From Synechococcus sp. ROS8604 (GTDB taxonomy: Bacteria > Cyanobacteriota > Cyanobacteriia > PCC-6307 > Cyanobiaceae): DNA of 64,000 bases. Positions 16,890-25,562 of the stretch are shown one piece after another. Each line of letters opens with the position of its first letter. The stretch's first letter is position 1. The translations under genes were made by a program, and so were the position numbers. Under the pieces are notes generated by a model, which was not told where the DNA came from, did not search any database, and saw only the letters and a program-made list of their open reading frames with translations. Location: NCBI RefSeq assembly GCF_014279655.1, contig NZ_CP047946.1, positions 1,860,001-1,924,000 on the forward strand. The letters run 5' to 3'.

Positions 16890-17126
16890 ATGGACCGCAC
16901 CCCTGCAAACGACACCTGGTTCCAAGGGAAAGCAGCTCGTTCCATTCACGAAGATCAACTCAAGAAGGTTGAGCTCTTCAATGGTCGTGCCGCCATGATC
17001 GGTTTCGTTATCGGAGTGATCACGGAAGGACTCACAGGTCAGGGAATCCTCCATCAGATCGGTCTCGGCCCTCTCGTGGATGGCTACGCGACTTGCAGCG
17101 TTCAGATGCTTCCTTTCTGTTTCTGA
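16890..17126 (+). CDS. High-light-inducible protein (Hli, CAB/ELIP/HLIP)
   Basis: 78 residues. One membrane helix carries the chlorophyll-binding ELFNGRAAMIGF motif (ExxNxRxAMxG), followed by VIGVITEGLTGQGILHQIGLG. Hlips bind chlorophyll and carotenoid and protect photosystems or escort new chlorophyll under light stress. The C-terminal tail (LVDGYATCSVQMLPFCF) extends past the usual GLG end and has two cysteines. The stop codon lies inside a 14-bp inverted repeat (17123-17167) that may control mRNA ending or stability. Confidence 0.9.
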   Translation: MDRTPANDTWFQGKAARSIHEDQLKKVELFNGRAAMIGFVIGVITEGLTGQGILHQIGLGPLVDGYATCSVQMLPFCF

Positions 17127-17167
17127 TCTTAGGGCCAATCTCTGTCGGCCCCTGGCCCTAAGATCAG
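17123..17167. repeat. Perfect 14-bp inverted repeat after hli
   Basis: CTGATCTTAGGGCC pairs perfectly with GGCCCTAAGATCAG across a 17-base spacer. It contains the hli stop codon and ends 20 bases before the next ATG. No T-run follows, so it is more likely an mRNA-stabilising or attenuating hairpin than a simple terminator. Confidence 0.6.
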
Positions 17168-17186
17168 GAGCTGACAGTTCAGGCCA

Positions 17187-17456
17187 ATGGCTCGGAAGCG
17201 GCGCAAACTCAGTAAAGACATGGAAGCCGAAATCAAAGCGGCCCATAAGAAAGTCGAGTTTATTTCCGCCCTCATTCGAGACATTCGCGAAGAAGACATC
17301 CAAAACGAATACGCGGAAGCTTTTGTGCAAGTGCATGCCGCATGCACCCATCTAGCCCAGCTGTACGACGCCGAAGGCATCACAGAGGAAAGTGAAGGAA
17401 CTCTCGTTCTCTACAAAGGTCTTCTCAATCAATTTGAAGAAGATTACGAGCTGTAG
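17187..17456 (+). CDS. Conserved hypothetical helical protein, 89 aa
   Basis: Basic start (MARKRRKLSKDMEAEIK) and long helices (AAHKKVEFISALIRDIREED, then EAFVQVHAACTHLAQLYDAE), acidic end (QFEEDYEL). It looks like a soluble helical bundle conserved in marine picocyanobacteria; function unknown. It lies just after the hli hairpin, so read-through expression from hli is possible. Confidence 0.65.
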   Translation: MARKRRKLSKDMEAEIKAAHKKVEFISALIRDIREEDIQNEYAEAFVQVHAACTHLAQLYDAEGITEESEGTLVLYKGLLNQFEEDYEL

Positions 17457-17547
17457 AACCTCGAGGACATTTTCAAAATCTGGACTTCAAGCACTAATTT
17501 TTTTTTAAAGACCCGGTACAACCAGATGGGTTTTTAGATTGATTGGC

Positions 17548-18081
17548 ATGCCAGACAACAACGATCCGCGCTGGTTCACGCTAGCGATGGCGAGCCGATG
17601 GCCCCTCGCTTTTGTGATTGCTGCATGGTCCGTCGCTCTTGCTGCGACTCAGATTCTCCGCCAACCCATCCCCATCGGACTGCCCCTCGGACAGCCGTTT
17701 CCAGTCCGCCTGGTCGGTGGTGTCACGGTTGACGAGCTCAAAGAACCAGTGAGCGTGAAAAGTGAAGGTTCGATCGCCATTGAAGCTTCGAAAAATCTTC
17801 CCATTGAGGCTCCTGAAGCCCTTCCCGTTCAAGGCCAAGTTTCCGTCACCAAACCCGTCCTGATTGACTCAAATCGATCACTTGAGGTGCAAGGACAAGT
17901 GTCTGTTGACGAGGTCACCGCCCCAGTGAATGTGCAAGGTGTGGATGAAGGCCCTGTCCTCGTAGGCACATCCGACGAAGATCAGCTGACCGTCGGTGGA
18001 GCGGTAGACGTCACCCAGATAGGCGGTCGAATCAATGTGCGCCTCCGAGATGCAGCCCAATCGGTCCTGCCGATTCCTTAA
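17548..18081 (+). CDS. Hypothetical single-pass membrane protein with repetitive beta tail
   Basis: From ATG 17548 (MPDNNDPRWF). A membrane helix (PLAFVIAAWSVALAATQIL) is followed by a low-complexity valine-rich region with recurring PVxVxG/QGQVSV elements (LPVQGQVSVTKPVLI and LEVQGQVSVDEVTAPVNVQG), probably stacked beta-strands on the periplasmic side. I do not recognise a family. The stop is immediately followed by the ATG of the PfkB-type kinase, so the two are probably co-transcribed. Confidence 0.6.
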   Translation: MPDNNDPRWFTLAMASRWPLAFVIAAWSVALAATQILRQPIPIGLPLGQPFPVRLVGGVTVDELKEPVSVKSEGSIAIEASKNLPIEAPEALPVQGQVSVTKPVLIDSNRSLEVQGQVSVDEVTAPVNVQGVDEGPVLVGTSDEDQLTVGGAVDVTQIGGRINVRLRDAAQSVLPIP

Positions 18082-18902
18082 ATGAGATCACTGCCAGCTG
18101 ATCTCAAGCTTGCTGTTGTAGGGCACCTCGAATGGGTCACCTTTCTTGCCGTCAATGAGCTCCCTTCGCCTGGACAGATCAGTCGTGCCCATCGCTCTCT
18201 CGAGGAGCCAGCGGGTGCTGGCGCTGTTGTCGCTGTTCAATTGGCCAGGCTGACGGGACAAAGAGTGGCCTTCTTTACAGCCCTTGGCAAGGATGAAATC
18301 GGCGTGCGAAGCGAAGCACGCCTGCGCGAGTTGGGTGTCACCCCAATCATTGCCTGGCGTGACCAACCCTCCCGCCGAGGCATCAGCTTGGTCGATCGCA
18401 GCAGCGATCGGGCGATCACGGTGATTGGAGAGCGGCTGACGCCGATCGCTGCTGATCCACTGCCCTGGGAGCATCTCGCCGATTGCGCTGGCGTGTTCGT
18501 CTCTGCAACCGATGCGCAGGGCCTGAAGCTGGCACGAACCGCCAAGGTTTTAACGGCAACCCCTCGCCTTCGCTTGCCGGTTCTTCAAGAGGCGAGAGTC
18601 AGTCTCGATGCCTTGATCGGCAGCCATCTGGATCCAGGCGAGTGCATCGAAGAGGGTGCCCTCACCCCAGCGCCATGCTTGCGGATTGCCACGGAGGGAG
18701 AGAGGGGGGGCTCCTTTTCCCAGGAGGACGATTTGAAGCCGAACCTCTGCCGGGCCCTCTTGCAGAAACCTATGGATGCGGCGACAGCTTTGCCGCTGGC
18801 GTGACAGCCGGACTCGCTGCAGGATGGTCCACCACTGAAGCGATCAAGCTTGGGGCCCAATGTGGTGCGACCTGTGCAACCCACTTCGGTCCCTACGCCT
18901 AG
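18082..18902 (+). pseudogene. PfkB-family (ribokinase-like) kinase, frameshifted in a G7 run
   Basis: The first frame runs 18082-18804 and has the fold of ribokinase-like kinases: VVGHLEWVTFLAVNELP, GAGAVVAVQLARLTGQRVAF, LGKDEIGVRSEARLRELGV. After about residue 208 it turns to nonsense. The correct C-terminus continues in another frame: LLFPGGRFEAEPLPGP, then the ATP/anion-hole motif TYGCGDSFAAGVTAGLAAG with catalytic Asp, ending THFGPYA at 18902. The switch lies at seven Gs at 18704-18710; one additional G would restore a 274-codon gene. Either a recent loss, a slippage switch or a base-call error. As read, the first-frame product lacks the catalytic base. Confidence 0.85.
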
Positions 18903-18939
18903 CGCCAAAGGAACTGCGCCCAAACGCTGTGGGCGGAAG

Positions 18940-18960
18940 TCTTGTCTATGCATAATCTCG
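18940..18960 (+). promoter_or_regulatory. Possible katG promoter (-10-like)
   Basis: TATGCATAAT at 18947-18956 resembles an extended -10 element about 35 bases upstream of the katG ATG. No good -35 box is seen at the expected distance, so the call is tentative. Confidence 0.3.
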
Positions 18961-18991
18961 AGAAGACAGGAACCAAGCAAAACCACTGGCC

Positions 18992-21184
18992 ATGTCTGAT
19001 CTGAAGTGCCCTTTCAGCGGCCACACAGGGGCCACGACTCCTGGTGGACACACTGGCAATCAACAGTGGTGGCCGAATCAAATCGATCTCAGGATCCTGC
19101 ATCAACACCATCCATCGGCCAATCCACTCGGAGAGGACTTCGATTACGCCACAGCCTTTTCAAAACTAGATTTTAAAGCGCTTAAAGCTGACCTCCACAC
19201 CCTGATGAGGGACTCCAAAGAGTGGTGGCCCGCCGACTGGGGGCATTACGGCGCCTTATTCATCCGCATGGCCTGGCACAGCGCAGGCACCTACCGCATT
19301 GGCGATGGCCGTGGCGGTGCTGGCCATGGCAATCAACGCTTTGCACCACTGAACAGCTGGCCGGACAACACCAACCTGGACAAAGCCCGACGTTTGCTCT
19401 GGCCCATCAAACGCAAGTACGGCAACAGCATCTCCTGGGCTGATTTGATCATTCTCACGGGGAACATCGCTCTGGAATCGATGGGGTTCCAGACCTTTGG
19501 GTTTGGAGGGGGGCGCACAGACATTTGGGAACCGGAAGACGACGTGTTCTGGGGCAAAGAAACACAGTGGCTCGCTGACGAACGTCATGACGAAGCAGGG
19601 GCACTCGACCAGCCGCTCGCAGCGGTGGAGATGGGGTTGATCTACGTCAACCCCGAAGGCCCCCATGGCAATCCAGATCCGATCGCATCAGGCAAAGACG
19701 TTCGTGAAACCTTTGCCCGGATGGGCATGAATCCAGAAGAAACCGTTGCGCTCGTCGCTGGTGGCCATACGTTCGGGAAATGCCATGGAGCAGCAACCGC
19801 TGATCATCTGGGCGTCGATCCAGAGAGAGCCGCACTCGAAGCCCAAGGCCTGGGCTGGAGCAATCGTTTCGAAACTGGTAAAGCAGAACACACCATCACC
19901 AGCGGAATTGAAGGGGCTTGGAAACCTCATCCCACGCGTTGGGATCAGGGCTATTTCCAAATGATGTTTACCTACGACTGGGAACTCACGAAAAGTCCAG
20001 CGGGTGCATGGCAATGGGTCGCGAAAGACGTGCAACCAGAGCACATGATTCCCGATGCCCATATCGCCGGGACATTTTCAGCTCCGATTATGACCACAGC
20101 CGATCTCTCTCTGCGCAACGATCCAATCATGGAGCCGATTGCGCGGCGATTCCACCAAGATCAAGAAGCCTTTGCCAAGGCATTCTCACGAGCTTGGTTC
20201 AAACTCACCCACCGAGATTTGGGGCCTCGTGCGTTGTATCTAGGCCCCGATATACCCACCGAGATTCTGATCTGGCAAGACCCCATCCCAGAAGTAGATC
20301 ACCCACTCATCAACGCCACTGAGATTGCTTCACTGAAGCAACAAATCCTTGAGGCCAATCTCAGCGTTCAAGACTTGGTCTCCACCGCTTGGGCTTCAGC
20401 CTCCACCTTCCGAAATTCAGATCGACGCGGAGGCGCCAATGGTGGTCGCATCCGACTCTCTCCGCAGAACAGCTGGGACGTCAACAACCCGGAAACACTG
20501 AAGCGTGTGATCCCACAGCTTGAGAGCATTCAGGACTCTTTTCATCGAGCTTCTCATGAAGGAAAGCATGTCTCCATCGCCGATCTAATTGTGCTTGGTG
20601 GAGGCACCGCAATCGAAAAAGCAGCGGCCGATGGGGGGCACCCTGTCACGGTGCCATTTCAACCCGGCCGAGGCGATGCAAGCGCAGAACAAACGGACAG
20701 CGCCTCATTCAACGCACTCAAACCCATTGCAGATGGCTTTAGAAATTGGAAACGAGCGGATATGGCGATCCGTGGTGAGGAGTTGCTCTTAGACAAAGCC
20801 CAACTTCTGTCACTCAGTGCACCTGAGATGACAGTACTGGTGGCAGGACTGCGCGTGCTTGGTGCCAACACCGGCGGCAACCAACAAGGTGTGTTGACAC
20901 AACGCACTGGGGTGCTCAGCACGGATTTCTTTACGAATCTGCTTGATATGAGCACGGCTTGGACGCCGACCAACAACAGCAACGACAGCTACATCGGCAG
21001 TGATCGCAACACGGGTGAACCACGCTGGACAGCGAGCAGGGTGGATTTGGTCTTTGGATCCAATAGTCAACTGCGCGCCATTGCCGAGGTCTACGCCCAA
21101 AACGATGGCCAGGAGCGCTTTGTGAGGGATTTTGTTGCGGCCTGGGTCAAAGTTATGGAGCTCGATCGCTTTGATTTGCATTGA
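18992..21184 (+). CDS. katG: Catalase-peroxidase
   Basis: 730 residues, full length. Distal heme residues are visible: Arg92, Trp95 and His96 in [19 protein letters not shown]. The Tyr of the Met-Tyr-Trp adduct is Tyr218 in [18 protein letters not shown]. The proximal side has [15 protein letters not shown]. The second, non-heme domain (from about residue 430) repeats the fold. It removes hydrogen peroxide and has peroxidase activity in the cytoplasm. It is patchily distributed among marine Synechococcus. It lies beside the broken kinase and converges on the psbA cluster, sharing the psbA terminator region. Confidence 0.97.
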   Translation: MSDLKCPFSGHTGATTPGGHTGNQQWWPNQIDLRILHQHHPSANPLGEDFDYATAFSKLDFKALKADLHTLMRDSKEWWPADWGHYGALFIRMAWHSAGTYRIGDGRGGAGHGNQRFAPLNSWPDNTNLDKARRLLWPIKRKYGNSISWADLIILTGNIALESMGFQTFGFGGGRTDIWEPEDDVFWGKETQWLADERHDEAGALDQPLAAVEMGLIYVNPEGPHGNPDPIASGKDVRETFARMGMNPEETVALVAGGHTFGKCHGAATADHLGVDPERAALEAQGLGWSNRFETGKAEHTITSGIEGAWKPHPTRWDQGYFQMMFTYDWELTKSPAGAWQWVAKDVQPEHMIPDAHIAGTFSAPIMTTADLSLRNDPIMEPIARRFHQDQEAFAKAFSRAWFKLTHRDLGPRALYLGPDIPTEILIWQDPIPEVDHPLINATEIASLKQQILEANLSVQDLVSTAWASASTFRNSDRRGGANGGRIRLSPQNSWDVNNPETLKRVIPQLESIQDSFHRASHEGKHVSIADLIVLGGGTAIEKAAADGGHPVTVPFQPGRGDASAEQTDSASFNALKPIADGFRNWKRADMAIRGEELLLDKAQLLSLSAPEMTVLVAGLRVLGANTGGNQQGVLTQRTGVLSTDFFTNLLDMSTAWTPTNNSNDSYIGSDRNTGEPRWTASRVDLVFGSNSQLRAIAEVYAQNDGQERFVRDFVAAWVKVMELDRFDLH

Positions 21185-21219
21185 GCGATGTCCCTTGAGG
21201 CTCTAACCAAGGCACAAAA

Positions 21220-21244
21220 AAGCCCCCTCTTTGAGAGGGGGCTT
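21220..21244 (-). terminator. psbA copy 1 rho-independent terminator
   Basis: 11-bp stem (AAGCCCCCTCT / AGAGGGGGCTT) with a three-base loop, followed on the minus strand by a run of six T. It lies 39 bases after the psbA stop and also separates psbA from the convergent katG. The same element ends psbA copies 2 and 3. Immediately after the stop codon there is a second small hairpin (CTGAAC / GTTCAG). Confidence 0.9.
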
Positions 21245-21282
21245 CCTCGTTCAGTTGATCTGAACGTTGGATGGATTCCAGA

Positions 21283-22362
21283 TCAACCGATTGCAGGTGC
21301 TTGGAGAGCCACAGGTGTGGACTCAGCAGCTGCCAGGTCGAGGGGGAAGTTATGAGCGTTGCGCTCGTGCATCACTTCCATACCAAGTCCAGCTCTGTTA
21401 AGAACATCGGCCCAGGTGTTCAGGACGCGGCCCTGACCATCAAGGATGGACTGGTTGAAGTTGAAGCCGTTCAGGTTGAAGGCCATGGTTGACACGCCAA
21501 GGGCGGTGAACCAGATGCCGACAACAGGCCAGGCAGCAAGGAAGAAGTGAAGGCTACGGCTGTTGTTGAAGGAGGCGTATTGGAAGATCAAGCGACCGAA
21601 GTAGCCGTGAGCTGCAACGATGTTGTAGGTCTCTTCTTCTTGGCCAAACTTGTAGCCGTAGTTCTGGGACTCGGTCTCGGTTGTTTCACGAACCAAGGAA
21701 GAGGTCACCAGTGAGCCGTGCATGGCGGAGAACAGTGAACCACCGAAAACACCAGCCACACCAAGCATGTGGAAGGGGTGCATCAGGATGTTGTGCTCAG
21801 CCTGGAAGACCAACATGTAGTTGAAGGTTCCAGAGATGCCCAGGGGCATGGCGTCAGAGAACGAACCCTGACCGAAGGGATAGACCAGGAAGACTGCAGA
21901 TGCAGCAGCAACAGGTGCGCTGTAGGCAACACAGATCCAAGGGCGCATGCCCAAGCGGTAGGAAAGTTCCCACTCACGACCCATGTAGGCGTAGATGCCG
22001 ATCAGGAAGTGGAACACAACCAGTTGGAAAGGACCGCCGTTGTAGAGCCACTCGTCGAGTGAAGCAGCTTCCCAGATGGGGTAGAAGTGCAAGCCGATGG
22101 CGTTGCTGGAAGGAACAACAGCACCAGAGATGATGTTGTTGCCATACATCAGAGAACCTGCAACAGGCTCGCGGATGCCGTCGATATCAACCGGAGGTGC
22201 GGCGATGAAAGCGACGATGAAGCAAGTGGTAGCGGCAAGCAGGGTGGGGATCATCAGAACACCGAACCAACCGACATAAAGACGGTTGTTGGTGGAGGTG
22301 ACCCACTCACAGAACTGCTGCCAGCCGTTAGCGCCGGAGCGCTGCTGGATGGTGGTAGTCAT
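21283..22362 (-). CDS. psbA: Photosystem II D1 protein, high-light (D1:2, Glu130) form, copy 1
   Basis: 359 residues. Residue 130 is Glu ([13 protein letters not shown]), the mark of the D1:2 form induced by high light or stress. Reaction-centre residues are in place: Tyr161, Asp170, Glu189, His190, His198. The C-terminal extension after Ala344 ([15 protein letters not shown]) is removed by CtpA to free the manganese ligand. D1 binds P680, pheophytin and QB in thylakoid photosystem II. The protein is identical to copy 2. The upstream 145 bases before pyrFE differ from the leader of copy 2, implying separate regulation. Confidence 0.98.
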   Translation of the reverse strand: MTTTIQQRSGANGWQQFCEWVTSTNNRLYVGWFGVLMIPTLLAATTCFIVAFIAAPPVDIDGIREPVAGSLMYGNNIISGAVVPSSNAIGLHFYPIWEAASLDEWLYNGGPFQLVVFHFLIGIYAYMGREWELSYRLGMRPWICVAYSAPVAAASAVFLVYPFGQGSFSDAMPLGISGTFNYMLVFQAEHNILMHPFHMLGVAGVFGGSLFSAMHGSLVTSSLVRETTETESQNYGYKFGQEEETYNIVAAHGYFGRLIFQYASFNNSRSLHFFLAAWPVVGIWFTALGVSTMAFNLNGFNFNQSILDGQGRVLNTWADVLNRAGLGMEVMHERNAHNFPLDLAAAESTPVALQAPAIG

Positions 22363-22507
22363 GAGAACGGAAAAGAGCCTGTGGGACGAATCCCGGTGGC
22401 GAATAAAGAAGGTCGGTTAACCCGACAAAGGCAATGTAACGGAAGTTTGCGGAGCTGACACGGAATGGGCGCGGAGACTTTCTGATCCCTCCGATCAGCT
22501 CAGCTGA

Positions 22508-24043
22508 TCACGGGTCTGAATGACGAAGCTCTCGCGCCTGTTTGGAGCTGATCCGACCTGCCGTTTCCAGGACTTCACTGATGGTTTCCAGGGTGAGGAC
22601 AGCCTGTAGCCGTAATCCATTGGACTCCAAGCGCTGCTTGGAACGGGTGTCATGGACGCCGCCATGGTCAAGGAACACCACCACATCTCTCACCTTCAAA
22701 CCAGAGGACTCAAGCTTGCCAATTCCTTCCAGCACGCTTCCACCCGTGATCAGGATGTCGTCGACCACGGCCACGGTCTCACCCTCATTGAATTCGCCCT
22801 CCACCATGCGCCTGGTTCCATGGGCCTTCACCTCTTTGCGGGGGTAGATCAGAGGCTTATGCAGTTGCAAAGAAAGGCCCGTCGCGGTGGGCAAAGATCC
22901 ATAGGGAATGCCTGCAATGCGGTCGAACTGCAATGGGCGTAGCACCTGGGCGTAGCAATCGAGCACGCGATGAAAGAGCGCAGGATCAGAAATGATCTGA
23001 CGCAGATCCACGTAATAGTTGAAGACAGCACCGCTGGCCTGCTTGAACTCCCCAAATAACAAGCAGCGAATATCGAAGAGATCGATCACAAGCTCACGCA
23101 ACTCAGGGTCGATCAGCTGCTCAGCTTCCGAACTGGCATTCGAGGTTTCCAGACCTAGCGCAGGCTGATCAGGATGCGGCCAAATTCTGCACTGCTCGGA
23201 TTCAAACTCCAGGTTTGATTGCTTCTGCAGGAGATGGTCTTGGCGCATGCGGTTGATCCGCTCTTTCAGCGCAGCGGTTTGCTCATTGATATCGCTCTCG
23301 GTCAGGAGGTTTTGGGGGAGGGGCAACAGCAACCCATCACCCGCCAAATTCAGTCCGCTCGCCATCAGACGATGCAGGTTTCCTTCCTCACCCCAGAGGG
23401 AACGGAGCATGACAAACCGTTCAGGCGCTGCTTGACGCACTTGAGCCAAGATCGCCGGATCGCTCGTGCCAACTTCGAGCAGGAGTTGATCTGGCGTTCC
23501 CCAGCGCTGACTTTCGCGCACCACCGTTAAATAGAAGGGATCGTCCTCGTTGGGATGATGTTGTAAGGCAACGGCCGCGGGGTTAGAGCTATGGCAATTA
23601 ATCAAAACCCCTTTGCCTGGATACAACAGAAAAGGAGCGGCGATGTCCTGACCCGCGAGGGGGTTAAGCGTGACGGCGTCCGCATGCAATGTTTTAAATA
23701 GATAGGCGGCGACCGCGCTGGAGCTGTTGAGGTCCCCGTGCTTGATATCGATAATTAAGGGCAGATCGAGGGGGAGCAGTTCACGCACCTCCAACAACAG
23801 TTCCACACCTGCAGAACCCATCGCCTGATAAAAACCAAGGCTTGGTTTGTAGGCGCAGACATGATCAGACGTGGCTTCAATCACGGACTTGCACCATGAG
23901 CGCGCCTGACTGAGCAACGAGCTACCGCCAAGGCCACGATGGGCAGCCCAGCTGCGGAGCATTTCCGGATTCGGATCGAGGCCAGTCACCAGGAGCGACT
24001 GGCGGCTGCTCATGGCATCGGTGAGTGCCGTGAAAAAACCCAT
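22508..24043 (-). CDS. Bifunctional OMP decarboxylase / orotate phosphoribosyltransferase fusion
   Basis: About 511 residues from ATG 24043 (MGFFTALTDAMSS); an in-frame ATG at 24064 is the alternative. The N-terminal half is a PyrF-type decarboxylase with the catalytic IIDIKHGDLNSS (DxKxxD) and LLEVGTSDPAIL. The C-terminal half is PyrE with the PRPP-binding VAVVDDILITGGSV and RIAGIPYGSLPTATGLSLQ. It catalyses the last two steps of UMP synthesis. The order ODC-OPRT is opposite to the animal UMP synthase and is known from cyanobacteria and some protists. It lies between two psbA copies, reading in the same direction. Confidence 0.93.
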   Translation of the reverse strand: MGFFTALTDAMSSRQSLLVTGLDPNPEMLRSWAAHRGLGGSSLLSQARSWCKSVIEATSDHVCAYKPSLGFYQAMGSAGVELLLEVRELLPLDLPLIIDIKHGDLNSSSAVAAYLFKTLHADAVTLNPLAGQDIAAPFLLYPGKGVLINCHSSNPAAVALQHHPNEDDPFYLTVVRESQRWGTPDQLLLEVGTSDPAILAQVRQAAPERFVMLRSLWGEEGNLHRLMASGLNLAGDGLLLPLPQNLLTESDINEQTAALKERINRMRQDHLLQKQSNLEFESEQCRIWPHPDQPALGLETSNASSEAEQLIDPELRELVIDLFDIRCLLFGEFKQASGAVFNYYVDLRQIISDPALFHRVLDCYAQVLRPLQFDRIAGIPYGSLPTATGLSLQLHKPLIYPRKEVKAHGTRRMVEGEFNEGETVAVVDDILITGGSVLEGIGKLESSGLKVRDVVVFLDHGGVHDTRSKQRLESNGLRLQAVLTLETISEVLETAGRISSKQARELRHSDP

Positions 24044-24235
24044 GGCTATAAGGGTTGTTTCCACCAGGATGCGCGGTTCTTAGGTGCTTCGATGCACGCA
24101 ATGTATGAAATGAATCAATTACGGCTCATTTGCTGCCTCAATTGGAGCCGACGCCGTTGTGATGAAAAGGCATTGTTGTGATGAGTGATCAAAAGACAAC
24201 GCCTTCAAAGCCAGGCACAACATCCGGGCACAAAA

Positions 24236-24260
24236 AAGCCCCCTCTTTGAGAGGGGGCTT
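24236..24260 (-). terminator. psbA copy 2 terminator
   Basis: The same 11-bp stem, TTG loop (as read on the plus strand) and minus-strand T-run as copy 1. Confidence 0.9.
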
Positions 24261-24298
24261 CCTCGTTCAGTTGATCTGAACGTTGGATGGATTCCAGA

Positions 24299-25378
24299 TC
24301 AACCGATTGCAGGTGCTTGGAGAGCCACAGGTGTGGACTCAGCAGCTGCCAGGTCGAGGGGGAAGTTATGAGCGTTGCGCTCGTGCATCACTTCCATACC
24401 AAGTCCAGCTCTGTTAAGAACATCGGCCCAGGTGTTCAGGACGCGGCCCTGACCATCAAGGATGGACTGGTTGAAGTTGAAGCCGTTCAGGTTGAAGGCC
24501 ATGGTTGACACGCCAAGGGCGGTGAACCAGATGCCGACAACAGGCCAGGCAGCAAGGAAGAAGTGAAGGCTACGGCTGTTGTTGAAGGAGGCGTATTGGA
24601 AGATCAAGCGACCGAAATAGCCGTGAGCTGCAACGATGTTGTAGGTCTCTTCTTCTTGGCCGAACTTGTAGCCGTAGTTCTGGGACTCGGTCTCGGTTGT
24701 TTCACGAACCAAGGAAGAGGTCACCAGTGAGCCGTGCATGGCGGAGAACAGTGAACCACCGAAAACACCAGCCACACCAAGCATGTGGAAGGGGTGCATC
24801 AGGATGTTGTGCTCAGCCTGGAAGACCAACATGTAGTTGAAGGTTCCAGAGATGCCCAGGGGCATGGCGTCAGAGAACGAACCCTGACCGAAGGGATAGA
24901 CCAGGAAGACTGCAGATGCAGCAGCAACAGGTGCGCTGTAGGCAACACAGATCCAAGGGCGCATGCCCAAGCGGTAGGAAAGTTCCCACTCACGTCCCAT
25001 GTAGGCGTAGATGCCGATCAGGAAGTGGAACACAACCAGTTGGAAAGGACCGCCGTTGTAGAGCCACTCGTCGAGTGAAGCAGCTTCCCAGATGGGGTAG
25101 AAGTGCAAGCCGATGGCGTTGCTGGAAGGAACAACAGCACCAGAGATGATGTTGTTGCCATACATCAGAGAACCTGCAACAGGCTCGCGGATGCCGTCGA
25201 TATCAACCGGAGGTGCGGCGATGAAAGCGACGATGAAGCAAGTGGTAGCGGCAAGCAGGGTGGGGATCATCAGAACACCGAACCAACCGACATAAAGACG
25301 ATTGTTGGTGGAGGTGACCCACTCACAGAACTGCTGCCAGCCGTTAGCGCCGGAGCGCTGCTGGATGGTGGTAGTCAT
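24299..25378 (-). CDS. psbA: Photosystem II D1 protein, high-light (D1:2, Glu130) form, copy 2
   Basis: 359 residues, identical in protein sequence to copy 1, with Glu130. The leader differs from copy 1 and contains short hairpins on the minus strand (AAGGAC TT GTCCTT, and CTGG / CCAG) in the last 60 bases before the ATG, candidates for mRNA stability or translation control. It is divergent from the metallophosphoesterase gene, with about 184 bases for both promoters. Two identical D1:2 genes give extra capacity for rapid D1 replacement. Confidence 0.98.
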   Translation of the reverse strand: MTTTIQQRSGANGWQQFCEWVTSTNNRLYVGWFGVLMIPTLLAATTCFIVAFIAAPPVDIDGIREPVAGSLMYGNNIISGAVVPSSNAIGLHFYPIWEAASLDEWLYNGGPFQLVVFHFLIGIYAYMGREWELSYRLGMRPWICVAYSAPVAAASAVFLVYPFGQGSFSDAMPLGISGTFNYMLVFQAEHNILMHPFHMLGVAGVFGGSLFSAMHGSLVTSSLVRETTETESQNYGYKFGQEEETYNIVAAHGYFGRLIFQYASFNNSRSLHFFLAAWPVVGIWFTALGVSTMAFNLNGFNFNQSILDGQGRVLNTWADVLNRAGLGMEVMHERNAHNFPLDLAAAESTPVALQAPAIG

Positions 25379-25562
25379 GAGAACGGAAAAGAATGCCGAA
25401 AGGACAAGTCCTTAAGGCGAAGAAATACTGGACTGATCCAGTGAACAAAATTTAATTGAGTTGTGTTGCTTTGTGTTGCCCTTGGTATTGCTGCTCGTCA
25501 TCACCCCCATAAGCCCAGCTAATTAATGGCCTGATCGCTGGGGAGCTCATAGCGTTAGGGAG

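Larger units (their letters stand above)
21211..22376 (-). repeat. Psba direct repeat unit, copy 1 of 2
   Basis: This block of about 1,166 bases is nearly identical to 24227-25392 at a constant offset of 3,016. It covers the terminator, 3' UTR, whole coding region and 14 bases of leader. I saw only a handful of single-base differences (for example near 21601, 21649 and 21994), all silent. Confidence 0.9.
24227..25392 (-). repeat. PsbA direct repeat unit, copy 2 of 2
   Basis: Partner of 21211-22376. Identity begins at the shared GGCAC before the terminator and ends after 14 bases of leader (through AAAAGA in the plus orientation); beyond this the sequences are unrelated. Sharp boundaries are typical of a recent duplication kept identical by gene conversion. 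Confidence 0.9.

Noticed and set aside
21769-22062. 97-codon plus-strand frames opposite psbA, present at all three copies
   Set aside because: They are shadows of strongly constrained psbA codons; they recur only because psbA is repeated.
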